Source of the DNA: Cyanomargarita calcarea GSE-NOS-MK-12-04C
Lineage (GTDB): Bacteria; Cyanobacteriota; Cyanobacteriia; Cyanobacteriales; Nostocaceae
Direction: 5' to 3'
Assembly (NCBI GenBank): GCA_019359595.1
Contig: JAHHGZ010000013.1
Coordinates: forward strand, 1 to 64,000
DNA: 64,000 nucleotides
Shown in pieces: positions 46,555 to 55,885 of this stretch. The notes under the pieces are model-generated. The model was not told where the DNA came from, did no database searches, and saw nothing but the letters and a program-made list of their open reading frames with translations. Position numbers and translations under genes: made by a program. How positions within the stretch are numbered: position 1 is the stretch's first letter; every line of letters begins with the position of its first letter.

Positions 46555-47640
46555 ATGACTGATTTACCACGAAATGCTCCCAATCCTAGCGATATAGACA
46601 ACGATGTCGCATTACAGTTGTTGCTAAAACTCAGGCAAAAACAAGGTAACTGGGTAGAATGGGGGATGGCGATCGCCCAACTACAAAAAGGCAATTACGA
46701 TCCTCAGGTAATTTTTGAGGAAACTGGCTTTGAGCAAGTGCAGCAGAATCAGGTCGTAGTTGGCTCCCAAGTTTATAATTCTATAGAAAAAAATGGAGCA
46801 TCTGAGGCAACCCTAGCTTATTATTCCCAGCGAGGCAGTGATGTTTTATATGAGTTGCGCTTGCTCACTCACTCTGAGCGTGCCGCAGCAGCCGAACTTA
46901 CTTTCACCCACAAAGTAGACTGCGATGAGGCAAAAGAAGTAGCCAAAGCAATTAAAGATTTCTCCAGATTCCGCACCTTGCCATCCGGATTTGATAATTA
47001 TCCAGGGGATGCAGTTGCCTATCAATGCTGGAAACTGGCAAAACAAAACACCGATTTACAAGTGCGATCGCGTTTAATTGCTAAAGGATTGCGGTTTGCT
47101 CACACGCAATCAGCCAGGAAACAAATAGAACTACTATTAACTGATTTCACCGTAGTTTCTCTACGTCCGGCACCAACTATACCCTTTTACCGTCCTGATT
47201 CTGAGGATGAATTGCCCCGAATGGTGCCAGTAGTGGGTGAGTTGCCCTTGACAGCAGAAGACTTCCAAGCAGTGCCCTTCGTTCAAGAAAAAGGACCATT
47301 TCGCATGGTTAAATTTGCTGGAGAGCAAGCTTGGGTGTCCTTACCAGGATGGCAAGTCTTGTTGAGTGCAGAAGACCCAGTCGGTATCCTGTGTAAAAGC
47401 GATTGTCTCCCCAATCAAAAAGCGATCGCAAAAGAACCTGTGCTAGTAGTTGTAGATCGAGCGCAAAGAGAATGGGAAGCCAACAGCTATTTTGCAATTG
47501 ACGAGGGAGGAGAGTTGGATTTTCAGTGGTTTGAAGCCGTGCCAGATATTAAACTGCTCGGGAGAATAGTCGTTGTTGTCAAACCGAAAAGAATCTTCGA
47601 TGAAGAATTAGCTAAAGATTCTTGGCAAATAGATGAATAA
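46555..47640 (+). CDS. raf1: RuBisCO accumulation factor 1
   Basis: 361 aa, the typical Raf1 length. The alpha-helical N-terminal half has LLLKLRQKQGNWVEWGMAIAQLQK (quoted as key residues), TGFEQVQQNQ and YELRLL. The RLIAKGLRFAHTQSARKQ segment leads to a beta-rich C-terminal half with PTIPFYRP, PRMVPVVGELP and KFAGEQAWVSLPGW. Raf1 is a RuBisCO-specific chaperone that binds RbcL dimers and stabilises assembly intermediates. The rbc genes are not in the window. Convergent with the RRM gene, with a terminator-like stem at 47653-47688. Confidence 0.9.
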   Translation: MTDLPRNAPNPSDIDNDVALQLLLKLRQKQGNWVEWGMAIAQLQKGNYDPQVIFEETGFEQVQQNQVVVGSQVYNSIEKNGASEATLAYYSQRGSDVLYELRLLTHSERAAAAELTFTHKVDCDEAKEVAKAIKDFSRFRTLPSGFDNYPGDAVAYQCWKLAKQNTDLQVRSRLIAKGLRFAHTQSARKQIELLLTDFTVVSLRPAPTIPFYRPDSEDELPRMVPVVGELPLTAEDFQAVPFVQEKGPFRMVKFAGEQAWVSLPGWQVLLSAEDPVGILCKSDCLPNQKAIAKEPVLVVVDRAQREWEANSYFAIDEGGELDFQWFEAVPDIKLLGRIVVVVKPKRIFDEELAKDSWQIDE

Positions 47641-47652
47641 TCAATAACAAAA

Positions 47653-47688
47653 CCAAGAGACTCAAACATTGTTGCTTGAGCCTCTTGG
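47653..47688. terminator. Hairpin between raf1 and the RRM gene
   Basis: CCAAGAGACTCAA (47653-47665) pairs with TTGAGCCTCTTGG (47676-47688), one mismatch, loop of 10. The T-run is weak (AAATTCAATTAAATTT), so function as a terminator is only probable. Confidence 0.5.
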
Positions 47689-47805
47689 AAATTCAATTAA
47701 ATTTATTAAAACCTCTTATGCCTACTTAGACACAAAAGAGGATGATTATTTAACTGACTTTTCTCTTAGCATTAATAAAGCTAAAAGTGTACGAGAACAT
47801 CTCGC

Positions 47806-48117
47806 TTAGTAACGGTTGCGGAAGCTGTTGTTTCCACCACGGTTGCCACCACCACCACCAAAGGAACCTCTATCTTCCTTGGGTTTAGCTTTGTTAACTT
47901 TGAGGTCACGACCCATCCATTCAGCCCCATCAAGAGCATCAATGGCAGCGGTTTCTTCAGCTTCTGTACCCATTTCCACAAAAGCAAAGCCGCGCAAGCG
48001 ACCTGTTTCACGGTCAGTAGGTAGCTGAACCCGCTTTACAGTGCCATATTCTGCGAAAACAGCACTTAGGGTGTCTTGTGTAACTTCATAAGAGAGGTTA
48101 CCTACGTAAATTGACAT
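47806..48117 (-). CDS. RRM-type RNA-binding protein (cyanobacterial Rbp)
   Basis: 103 aa. One RRM with RNP2 MSIYVGNLSYEV at the start and RNP1 RLRGFAFVEM (~43), then a basic and Gly-rich tail (GSFGGGGGNRGGNNSFRNRY). This is the cyanobacterial Rbp architecture; such genes are often cold-inducible with a long 5' leader. The region up to 48486 is gene-free, consistent with such a leader. Monocistronic. Confidence 0.95.
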   Translation of the reverse strand: MSIYVGNLSYEVTQDTLSAVFAEYGTVKRVQLPTDRETGRLRGFAFVEMGTEAEETAAIDALDGAEWMGRDLKVNKAKPKEDRGSFGGGGGNRGGNNSFRNRY

Positions 48118-48486
48118 AAATTGTCTCCAAAATCATAAGCGTGTAGAGATTTAGATTCCGGAGAGAAGTCTGTAAATACCAAAAGGGAAAAACCTATCAA
48201 TACTAAAAACAAACGCTGTCGCCGAATAAATTCTCATCTCCCATGATGACATAGAACTGAGCAATTGGGGGGGAGCCTGCAAAAATGTTACAAAAAGTTA
48301 TGTTATCAATTGTTGTGAGTTTTTTCGAGTATCAGCGGTGCCATTGGGAATGATTGCCCTTTAAGTGCGGCTTCTCTGAAATGGTTGCAAGAAGCCGAAA
48401 ATTACAGGGTTTTTCAGATAAATCAACCACATCAGATTTTTTGTCTCATGCACAACTGCTGTAATTACTTCATGTGTAATTGATTT
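48118..48486. other. Leader region of the RRM gene
   Basis: 369 bp between rbp and the XdhC-like gene, which reads toward it. It has no ORF. Given the family it may hold a long regulated 5' UTR for the RRM gene; no specific element was identified. Confidence 0.4.
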
Positions 48487-49662
48487 TCAGGCATTCGCAT
48501 AGTTTCGATGAAAGCCTTCAACCTTAATATCGCTAACCTGATGCTGCTGGTGAATTGAGCCGTTATAATTTTTGAGCGAGCCACCCTGACAATTAGTTAA
48601 AACCGCTTTAATTTCTGCAATGATGGCAAGAGCAATTTCTTCTGGTGTATCGGCTCCAATATTCATCCCAATAGGACTGTACAATCGGCGTTGAACTTCT
48701 GTGAGATAAATTACTTCTTCTGTGCGTAAATCTTCCAGTAAGTGTTCCGTGCGAGCCTTTGAACCCAAAATACCCAAATACGCTACAGGTGATGGTAAAA
48801 GCATTTTCAAAATTTCACGATCATCCTGGTAATTATGAGTCATTACCACTATCGCGCTGTTTTTTTCAATACATACTTGTTTTTGTACAAGTTCCCGATT
48901 GCTCAAAATTACCTTATCAGCCATTGAAAATCGTTCATGTGTCGCTTTTGATGCATTACAATCAACAATTGTGACATGCCAACCTAAAGCTTTGGCAAAT
49001 TTTGCTACAGGTATAGCATCAGGACTTCCACCAAAAATTACCAGAGGTGTAGGTGGCTTAATAACTTCGATAAAGACTTCAACACTACCCGATGCCAATC
49101 TATATTTCTTGACTGTAGACTGTTGATTGTAAAGTGCAGTTTGAGCATCTTTGACCAAAATAGTGGTAAAAGTTTGTTCGGGAATATCAGTGGTTATACT
49201 CCCATCACTAGGAAAGATCAATCGATCTCCAATTTTGACATTAACAGCACCCTCAACAGCGAAAACCGTGGCAATAACCGCAATTTCGCGATCGCTTAAA
49301 CATTCAGAAAAGAACGCGATCGGGTTGAGCAAACTATCCACATTCAAGCGTTCAATGAGGATTTGCACGACTCCATTGCAACCAAGCCCAATCCAAGTAA
49401 TATCTTCATCAACAGCAATATCGTAGGTGACAACAATCGGCTCAAGCGATCGCATACCTTTGCGAGTATGCTCCAATACATCGTTTTCCAAACAACTACT
49501 GGCGATCGTGCCGACGATGTGACCTTTACCAGTTATTAACATTCTGGCACCGGGTCGGCGATAAGTTGAGCCTTTAGAATTGACTATGGTCGCAAGAAAT
49601 GCTGTGTCACCAAGTTTTTGAGTTTTTTCAAATGCTTCTACAATCGCTTCTAATTCGTTCAT
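48487..49662 (-). CDS. XdhC/CoxI-family protein
   Basis: 391 aa from ATG 49662 (MNELEAIVEAFEKTQ); upstream codons look non-coding. The N-terminal XdhC domain shows FLATIVNSKGSTYRRPGARMLI and GCNGVVQILIERL; the C-terminal Rossmann part shows VIFGGSPDAIPVAKFA, AIVVMTHNYQDD and YLGILGSKARTEHL. It serves in maturation of molybdenum hydroxylases such as xanthine dehydrogenase, inserting or protecting sulfurated Moco. No xdhAB or coxMSL is in view. Confidence 0.87.
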   Translation of the reverse strand: MNELEAIVEAFEKTQKLGDTAFLATIVNSKGSTYRRPGARMLITGKGHIVGTIASSCLENDVLEHTRKGMRSLEPIVVTYDIAVDEDITWIGLGCNGVVQILIERLNVDSLLNPIAFFSECLSDREIAVIATVFAVEGAVNVKIGDRLIFPSDGSITTDIPEQTFTTILVKDAQTALYNQQSTVKKYRLASGSVEVFIEVIKPPTPLVIFGGSPDAIPVAKFAKALGWHVTIVDCNASKATHERFSMADKVILSNRELVQKQVCIEKNSAIVVMTHNYQDDREILKMLLPSPVAYLGILGSKARTEHLLEDLRTEEVIYLTEVQRRLYSPIGMNIGADTPEEIALAIIAEIKAVLTNCQGGSLKNYNGSIHQQHQVSDIKVEGFHRNYANA

Positions 49663-50196
49663 GATTTTTGTCACTGGAATAAGGATGCACAGTAAGCACT
49701 GACAGACCAAAACACAAATATATTTTCTCTTAGTGCCTTGGTGGTTAAATTTTCCTAGTTGGTATTTTTAACTAAATTGCCGAGTTGGGGAATGCGCCCA
49801 GAAGCTTAAGTCATCGAATCGAAATTTCATTAAGATACCTGAATCGGAGAATAAAGGATTGCAAAGAAACTGTCTTCTACCTTTTGACTATTTTTAAGTT
49901 TTTTAATGTTAATTTTTATGTTCTTCGGATGAAGTAAAACTATAATCAGTTCAAATGTACTAAAAATACTTGTTTGAATTTTGGGTGAATGCGCTTATAT
50001 TTGATGTATGTCAATTGCCGTAAAGGTTTGGAGTTTCGCACTCCTTACTAGACTAAACTCCATTAGTATTAGAAGCGTAATCATTGCAATAGGAAAATCT
50101 AAATATAAGTCCACGATGTAACTTTAAGACTTTTGCATGCTTGACAATAATCACCAGACAGGTACTTAAACCAAGTTTTCATGGGTTCTGGTGTAG
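49663..50196. other. Intergenic region, no gene seen
   Basis: 534 bp of AT-rich DNA between the XdhC-like gene and the glycosyltransferase gene. No tRNA, repeat array or convincing small ORF was found. Confidence 0.4.
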
Positions 50197-51864
50197 TTAA
50201 TTTCCAATATTCCCACATCGATATAATTGATAGGGAATACCAATGCGATAATGATATTTTGGGTCTATATTACAATTAATATTTCTTGAAAGTACTATCT
50301 GTTGTGGATAATCATGCTGTATGATTCCAGGCCCAACAACCCAGAGATTAAGTTTAGAGGTTGTTGGTGGAGGTAGTTGAGATAGTTTTTTCCAAACCGA
50401 AGAAAAATCTGGATGTTGGTCAAGAAAAACAAAGTCAGCAGAATCATGTCTGACTTGTTTTAACGCTAAAGCAAAACTTAACCCCAAAGCCACATCTTGA
50501 TAACTACTGTATCCCATCACCATCATCAGCGGGACACTGGGTTCAAAATTCATCCGAGCAGCGACTTTTTCTGGTTGGAAAGGTTTGAGAAAAACGGAAT
50601 TAGAAATAACGCAGATACAACTAAAAATACCAACAAGTAAAAAAAATGATTTTGGATTTATAACTGTTAACTTTGAATGTTTTTTTTGATTCAGGCTAGC
50701 GGCAATCAGGGCACAAAAGCTGGGGTAATATATAAAATTATAACGGGGGGCAACAGTGATATCTTTGCTAAATAAATAAATTATCGCAAATAACTCGAAT
50801 AAGACACAAGCAGAAAAACTTAAGAGAGTGAAAGTAGCTAAATTAGTGCTTGGTTCTGATAAAAGAATTTTTAAAGCTTTAAAGACTAGATAGCCCACCC
50901 AAATGCCAAAGACTATCATTAGAAATCCTGAGATAATCATTATGGGAAGCGATTGATTTTCTACAGGAAAAGCAACAACCATTAGCACCCAGTTAATGAA
51001 AGTTTGAAAGAAGGGAATAATCCCGTTAGGAGAAGAGAACCAGTCAGTTTCAGAACGGTGGTAATGATGGAATATTTCCGGTAACAAAGGCAAAAAGCTA
51101 ATCACAACAACGGAAATAGATAGAACTAAGGCCTTAACAATTTGCCGGATATTAGCAATAATAGAATGATGCGAGGTTATCAACAAAAATAACGTAATAA
51201 TTTCCGCTACTAATGCGAGAACAAAAAAATAGTGGACGTAAAGACCGATACTATTAATAATAGTCCATGCCACCCAAACCCAAACTCGTACTACTTTGAC
51301 AGAGAAAATATCTTGCTGGATTTGCATCAGCCCCAATAGCGATAAGGTGATAAGGAGCATCGGCAAAGTATAGTGTCGTGCTTCTTGAGAAAGGTAAACA
51401 GCAAAAGGTGAGACTGCCATCACATATGCTGCCATCAACCCGGAGGAGGGGGAAAAAGCAATCCGATTGAGAAAGTAAATTGCTACAATCGCACCCACAC
51501 CAAACAAAGCTGGAAGCGATCGCAATTTTACCACCCAATTTTCTCCCAAAGGACTCAACCAACCCAACCAAGCATACATCCAGCAAAAAAATAATGGTGG
51601 ATGAGTAGAGTGTTGGGCTACTGTAGCCGCAATGAGGGAACAATTGTTACCATACCTATAAGTAAAAAAATCTACCAAACTCCTGACGGGAAAAACGACA
51701 TTTAAGGGTACATCGTTATAACTTTTGCCCAAGCTGAAAATGGCAGTAATCACTTCATCCATCCACAGAGGTTTCAAACCCAAATGAGAAAACCGCAAAA
51801 AACTACCGAGTGCGATCGCTCCGACTAAAGTTAGATAATGTAAGTAAACTATCCGATTTTTCAT
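50197..51864 (-). CDS. Membrane glycosyltransferase (GT39/ArnT-like)
   Basis: 555 aa, about twelve hydrophobic segments. N-terminal loop after helix 1: FSHLGLKPLWMDEVITAIFS, with the conserved Asp-Glu (catalytic in the PMT/ArnT/GT-C fold), then HSTHPPLFFCWMYAWLGW, a THPPLF motif typical of GT39-like enzymes. The C-terminal ~110 residues are soluble. It probably transfers sugars from polyprenyl-phosphate to a periplasmic or lipid acceptor. No cluster of other sugar genes is adjacent. Confidence 0.8.
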   Translation of the reverse strand: MKNRIVYLHYLTLVGAIALGSFLRFSHLGLKPLWMDEVITAIFSLGKSYNDVPLNVVFPVRSLVDFFTYRYGNNCSLIAATVAQHSTHPPLFFCWMYAWLGWLSPLGENWVVKLRSLPALFGVGAIVAIYFLNRIAFSPSSGLMAAYVMAVSPFAVYLSQEARHYTLPMLLITLSLLGLMQIQQDIFSVKVVRVWVWVAWTIINSIGLYVHYFFVLALVAEIITLFLLITSHHSIIANIRQIVKALVLSISVVVISFLPLLPEIFHHYHRSETDWFSSPNGIIPFFQTFINWVLMVVAFPVENQSLPIMIISGFLMIVFGIWVGYLVFKALKILLSEPSTNLATFTLLSFSACVLFELFAIIYLFSKDITVAPRYNFIYYPSFCALIAASLNQKKHSKLTVINPKSFFLLVGIFSCICVISNSVFLKPFQPEKVAARMNFEPSVPLMMVMGYSSYQDVALGLSFALALKQVRHDSADFVFLDQHPDFSSVWKKLSQLPPPTTSKLNLWVVGPGIIQHDYPQQIVLSRNINCNIDPKYHYRIGIPYQLYRCGNIGN

Positions 51865-51986
51865 CCGTGCGAAAAATTATTTTTTTTTAAATCAGAGATG
51901 GAGGGATGGAATGGGGAAAACTTTTGAATAATTACCAATGACTAATTCCCAATCAAAAATCAAAAAAACAAGTCTAAAATCTTGAT

Positions 51987-54374
51987 ATGTTAGACGATAA
52001 TCTTACCGAACAAGTGCCTCAAGAATCTCTCTATTCAGATGTAACTAAAAATTCTTCAATATCATCCCAAAGAATGAATGCTGTAGAAAGCATTCGTAAC
52101 AGTTTGCGTGCTGGACAGCAACAAATGGCAGACTGGAGATTCGGCCCTCTAGCAGTTTCAGCGGTTCCTGGGGCTGGTAAATCTACAGGGATGGCAGCAG
52201 CGGCAGCAATTGCGATCGCCCGTCAATACGAGCATACAACAAAGTTATCTCGAAATACTCGCCGTCAATTAATAGTTGTTACCTTTACTCGCTCCGCAGC
52301 TGCGAATATTAAAGCCAAAATTCGCAAATATCTTCAAAAAGATTTATCCTTACCGGCTACTGGTTTTGCAGTATTTACCCTGCATGGTTTGGCTTTAAAT
52401 ATTGCCAGTCGTCACCCAGAATTATCGGGATTGGATTTAGAAAACCAGACATTAATTACACCAAACCAAAGCCATCGTTTAATCCGTACTGCTGTAGAAC
52501 AATGGATTGCCAACTATCCAGGACGTTACGCAAAATTACTAGAAGGTATACAATTTGACGGGGAAGAAACAGAAAGATTGCGTCGTCAATCAGTATTGCG
52601 AACAGAAGTTTTACCAGACTTAGCGATTACCGCAATTCATGAGGCAAAAAGTTCTGGTTTATCGCCAGAAGATTTAGAGAATTTCAGCCAACAAACCACA
52701 GATGCCTATGCAATTTTAAGCGTAGCCAGTGGGCTGTACGCACAATATCAAAATTTAATTCGATCGCGTGCCTTCATCGACTATGACGACATGATTTTAG
52801 CCGCCCTGCGCGTCCTCAATAACAACAGTGCCAGACAAATAGAGCAAAACCAAGTTTTCGCCGTCTTTGAAGACGAAGCCCAAGATTCCAGCCCACTCCA
52901 GACGAAGTTACTAGAAATTCTCGCCGCAGATGGGGGGATGGGGAGAGGAGGGGATGGAGAAAATTTAACTCTGTCTCCAATTAACCTAGTCCGTGTCGGT
53001 GATCCCAATCAGGCTATCAACTCGACATTTACCCCTGCCGATCCAATCTATTTTCGGGAATTTTGTTCAGAATGCGAAAGTAAACAACGATTGGCGACAA
53101 TGGATCAAGCCGGTCGCAGTACCAAAACAATCATCGAAGCTGCCAATTTTACCCTCGACTGGGTAAATAGCCGATACACATCCCCCTCATCCTCTCCCCT
53201 CCCCTTCCGTCCCCAAAAAATCCGTCCCGTGGATTCTGGCGACCCCCAAAAAGATGCCAACCCGGAAAAAGTGGGAGAGGGATTGGAACTTTACACACCA
53301 CGCGACACGCATCACACAGTAGAATTACTTACAAAAAGAGTCGTGGAGTTATTCACCCAAGACCCCTCGAATACCCGTGCAGCAGTATTAGTCCGTGAAA
53401 ATCGTCAAGGACGCTGGTTAGCTGAAGCATTAGCACCTGTATGTAAAGAGCATAAAATCATCCTTTGCGATGTCGGAGAACAAGATCGCCATTCTCACGT
53501 GCCCGAGGAAATTTTGGCATTGTTGCAATTTTGCGATCGCCCTCATTCTCCCGATTATGTAAAAGCAGCGTTACAGGTATTGGTGCAGCGAAGGTTGATT
53601 GAGACTCAAGATTTGAATGCGATCGCAACTCTACCAGAAGAATTTTTATACCCAGGACCCCTAGCACCACCACAGGCAGAGCCAGCACAAAAAGCCTCGC
53701 ACTTGTGTCGGAGTTTACTTCGCGCTCGATTAGAACTGCCTCTATATCAGCTAATTTCCTTCATCGCCTTAAGCTTAAGCTACGACCAAGCAGAACTAGC
53801 CACCGCTGACAAATTATCAGAACGAGTTAACCTACAAATCGCTGGCAATAGTTCGATGGGCGAGATGCTCAAAGTATTAAGCGAAATCGTTAGTTCCGAA
53901 CGCTTTGAACCCGTAGAAACAGAAGACATCGAAGCGCGTTACACCCGTCCTGGTCAACTGACAATTATCACCATGCATAAAGCTAAAGGGCTGGATTGGG
54001 ACTATGTATTTCTACCATTCATTCATGAGAATTTGATACCCGGCAGGTTTTGGGTTCCGCCCCAAAGTCAATTTTTAGGAGACTTTACCCTATCAGAAGT
54101 TGCCCGTGCCCAAATTCGTGCTGCACTCCACAAACAGACTACCTTACCCAATGTCCACAGCGCTTGGGAACAAGCAAAACACCTGAAAACTGCGGAAGAA
54201 TATCGTTTGCTGTACGTTGCCATGACTAGGGCAAAGCGTTTGTTATGGATGTCTGCAGCATTAAAGGCCCCATTTACTTGGAGCAAACCGGGTAATTTGC
54301 AACAACAAGCACCTTGTCCCGTGTTTCCAGCATTAAAGCGGCAGTTTCCTGAATGCGTGGTTTCTTCCAATTAA
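51987..54374 (+). CDS. UvrD/Rep-family ATP-dependent DNA helicase
   Basis: 795 aa. Helicase motifs: I SAVPGAGKSTG (~54), Ia TFTRSAAANIKAK, II FEDEAQDSSPLQTK, III VGDPNQAINSTF, and later RAAVLVREN, ITIITMHKAKGLDWDYVFLP (motif V) and YVAMTRAKRLLW (motif VI). The variant FEDEAQDS instead of VDEAQD marks a divergent family common in cyanobacteria, closest to AddA/PcrA-type helicases. The order and length are complete; no nuclease domain was recognised. It is monocistronic and followed by a long repeat region. Confidence 0.88.
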   Translation: MLDDNLTEQVPQESLYSDVTKNSSISSQRMNAVESIRNSLRAGQQQMADWRFGPLAVSAVPGAGKSTGMAAAAAIAIARQYEHTTKLSRNTRRQLIVVTFTRSAAANIKAKIRKYLQKDLSLPATGFAVFTLHGLALNIASRHPELSGLDLENQTLITPNQSHRLIRTAVEQWIANYPGRYAKLLEGIQFDGEETERLRRQSVLRTEVLPDLAITAIHEAKSSGLSPEDLENFSQQTTDAYAILSVASGLYAQYQNLIRSRAFIDYDDMILAALRVLNNNSARQIEQNQVFAVFEDEAQDSSPLQTKLLEILAADGGMGRGGDGENLTLSPINLVRVGDPNQAINSTFTPADPIYFREFCSECESKQRLATMDQAGRSTKTIIEAANFTLDWVNSRYTSPSSSPLPFRPQKIRPVDSGDPQKDANPEKVGEGLELYTPRDTHHTVELLTKRVVELFTQDPSNTRAAVLVRENRQGRWLAEALAPVCKEHKIILCDVGEQDRHSHVPEEILALLQFCDRPHSPDYVKAALQVLVQRRLIETQDLNAIATLPEEFLYPGPLAPPQAEPAQKASHLCRSLLRARLELPLYQLISFIALSLSYDQAELATADKLSERVNLQIAGNSSMGEMLKVLSEIVSSERFEPVETEDIEARYTRPGQLTIITMHKAKGLDWDYVFLPFIHENLIPGRFWVPPQSQFLGDFTLSEVARAQIRAALHKQTTLPNVHSAWEQAKHLKTAEEYRLLYVAMTRAKRLLWMSAALKAPFTWSKPGNLQQQAPCPVFPALKRQFPECVVSSN

Positions 54375-55050
54375 GGGAGTACCAAAAAATAAATTATTCA
54401 ACACATTAATTTTGATGAATAAATCAACATTCCAATTTCTCTGCCTTTCTTCTTTCCCTCTTCCTTTGCGTACTTTGCGTCTTTGCGGTTCAATCTCTTT
54501 CTATCAAAAAAAAGTTCAGCACATTAATTTTGAGGGGTAGCGCATTCGCAAAGCGTGCTCAAAGGGCTTACGTTCCCGCTCGCTTTTATCCTCTAGCGAG
54601 GACGCTCGCACTAAATTATTTCGAGGGGGAAGGATTAAACCGCAAAGACGCAAAGTACGCAAAGGAAAAGGGAAAGAAGAGAAATTGGAATGTTGATTTA
54701 CTCATCAAAATTAATATGGTGAAGTACTAGTACTCCACCGCACTCGCTATGAGGGGTGAACCTTCTTTCCATTCCTCTTCTTTCCCTCTTCCTTCGCGTA
54801 CTTTGCGTCTTTGCGGTTCAATCCTTCCCCCTCAAAATTAATATGGTGAAGTACTAGTGGTCTAATACACTCGCTATGAGGGAGCATTTTTGGTAGACGC
54901 AGCTGCGATGGGTAACAAGTGCCTTCTGCCACCTGATTGCTATTTTTGCAGAGAACTAGGTAAACTCATTCTTTAATGACACGAGTGTGAGCCTTGACAT
55001 TTATTTGCTTGCTTTCCACCTGTCTTGTTCCTACTAAAAATGTAAATGGT
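54375..55050. other. 676-bp region with complex repeats
   Basis: Contains three copies (two direct, one inverted) of a unit ending in CTTTGCGTACTTTGCG-TCTTTGCGGTT, and two direct copies of TTAATATGGTGAAGTACTAGT followed by a CACTCGCTATGAGGG block. Plus and minus frames through it (for example LNRKDAKYAKE) are translations of the repeat. Confidence 0.7.
54405..54885. repeat. Composite direct and inverted repeat cluster
   Basis: Copy A 54405-54495, copy B (inverted) 54632-54715, copy C 54761-54842; B and A/C are reverse complements over most of their length. A direct repeat of ATTAATATGGTGAAGTACTAG occurs at ~54711-54730 and ~54838-54857, each followed ~15-25 bp on by CACTCGCTATGAGGG. A related piece lies at 37846-37872. 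Confidence 0.75.
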
Positions 55051-55758
55051 ATGGCTGATTTATCAAATATTTTGAGTTTTCTTGAACAAGAGCGCGATCG
55101 CTATGTGTTAGAAGCCGCTGAGTTGGAGCGTCGCTTGTCCTTCATCCACAACCAGATTATTACTCTAGAATCCCTTATATCAGGTTACGCCCTCGAAGAG
55201 CAGATGTATTCCTCCCCAAAGCGTTTTCCTGATTTACCTTCTAGCACTGCTGTACTTGAGGATAGCAATGTCTCTGTTTCAAAGGAGGAATTAGAGTCCT
55301 CTGACTCAGATTTGGAGGATTTGTTGGACTCAGAAGATGTTGAGGAAGATGAAAATCTTGATGCCGTATTGTCAAATTCCCTTGAATCAAACCCCTCTGA
55401 AGAAAAAACAACTTCAATACAGAATGTTGACATCTCTGATATACCCAAACTTGCGACTGGAAGAAAACTAGGAGCTTTACCACTGCTGGAAGAATTCAGA
55501 AAATACTCCATTCAGAATGCAATCTTGATTCTAATGCGTCGCCGACCAGATTTGCATTTTCACGTTGATGCCCTCGTCCGCGACCTCTACGGTGATACAT
55601 TGACACCTGTAGAAGTGAAAACCGCAAAAGCAAATGTCGCAAAAATGCTCACTACAGGATTGCAGATAGGTATGTGGCATCAGGTATTGTACGGAAAAAA
55701 TGTGTATACTTTGCATTATGAAAAGGGGGTGACAACCAAACCGCTAAAGCGGAGATAG
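55051..55758 (+). CDS. Acidic coiled-coil protein with a C-terminal winged-helix-like domain
   Basis: 235 aa from ATG 55051 (MADLSNILSFLEQERDRY); the upstream extension looks non-coding. Residues ~8-45 form a coiled coil, ~60-135 are strongly acidic (Ser/Asp/Glu-rich, disordered), and ~150-235 contain KYSIQNAILILMRRRPDLHFHVDALVRDLYGDTL (quoted as landmarks) and LTTGLQIGMWHQVLYGKNVYTLHY, which look like a small winged-helix domain. It might be a regulator or a structural adaptor. Function unknown. Confidence 0.65.
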   Translation: MADLSNILSFLEQERDRYVLEAAELERRLSFIHNQIITLESLISGYALEEQMYSSPKRFPDLPSSTAVLEDSNVSVSKEELESSDSDLEDLLDSEDVEEDENLDAVLSNSLESNPSEEKTTSIQNVDISDIPKLATGRKLGALPLLEEFRKYSIQNAILILMRRRPDLHFHVDALVRDLYGDTLTPVEVKTAKANVAKMLTTGLQIGMWHQVLYGKNVYTLHYEKGVTTKPLKRR

Positions 55759-55885
55759 ACCGCGCACGCTTCGCTAATTTGTCTAGTCTATGGTTTCGTG
55801 GCTAACAGAGGCAAAACTTATCTCCTCAATTTTGGGAGTAATCTCACCTCTCATAAAATGACTGTTTCACTTTTGCCAAATGGTA

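Noticed and set aside
54530-54932. Frames giving LNRKDAKYAKE-type peptides
   Set aside because: They translate the GCGTACTTTGCGTC repeat and occur in both orientations, a known source of false ORFs.
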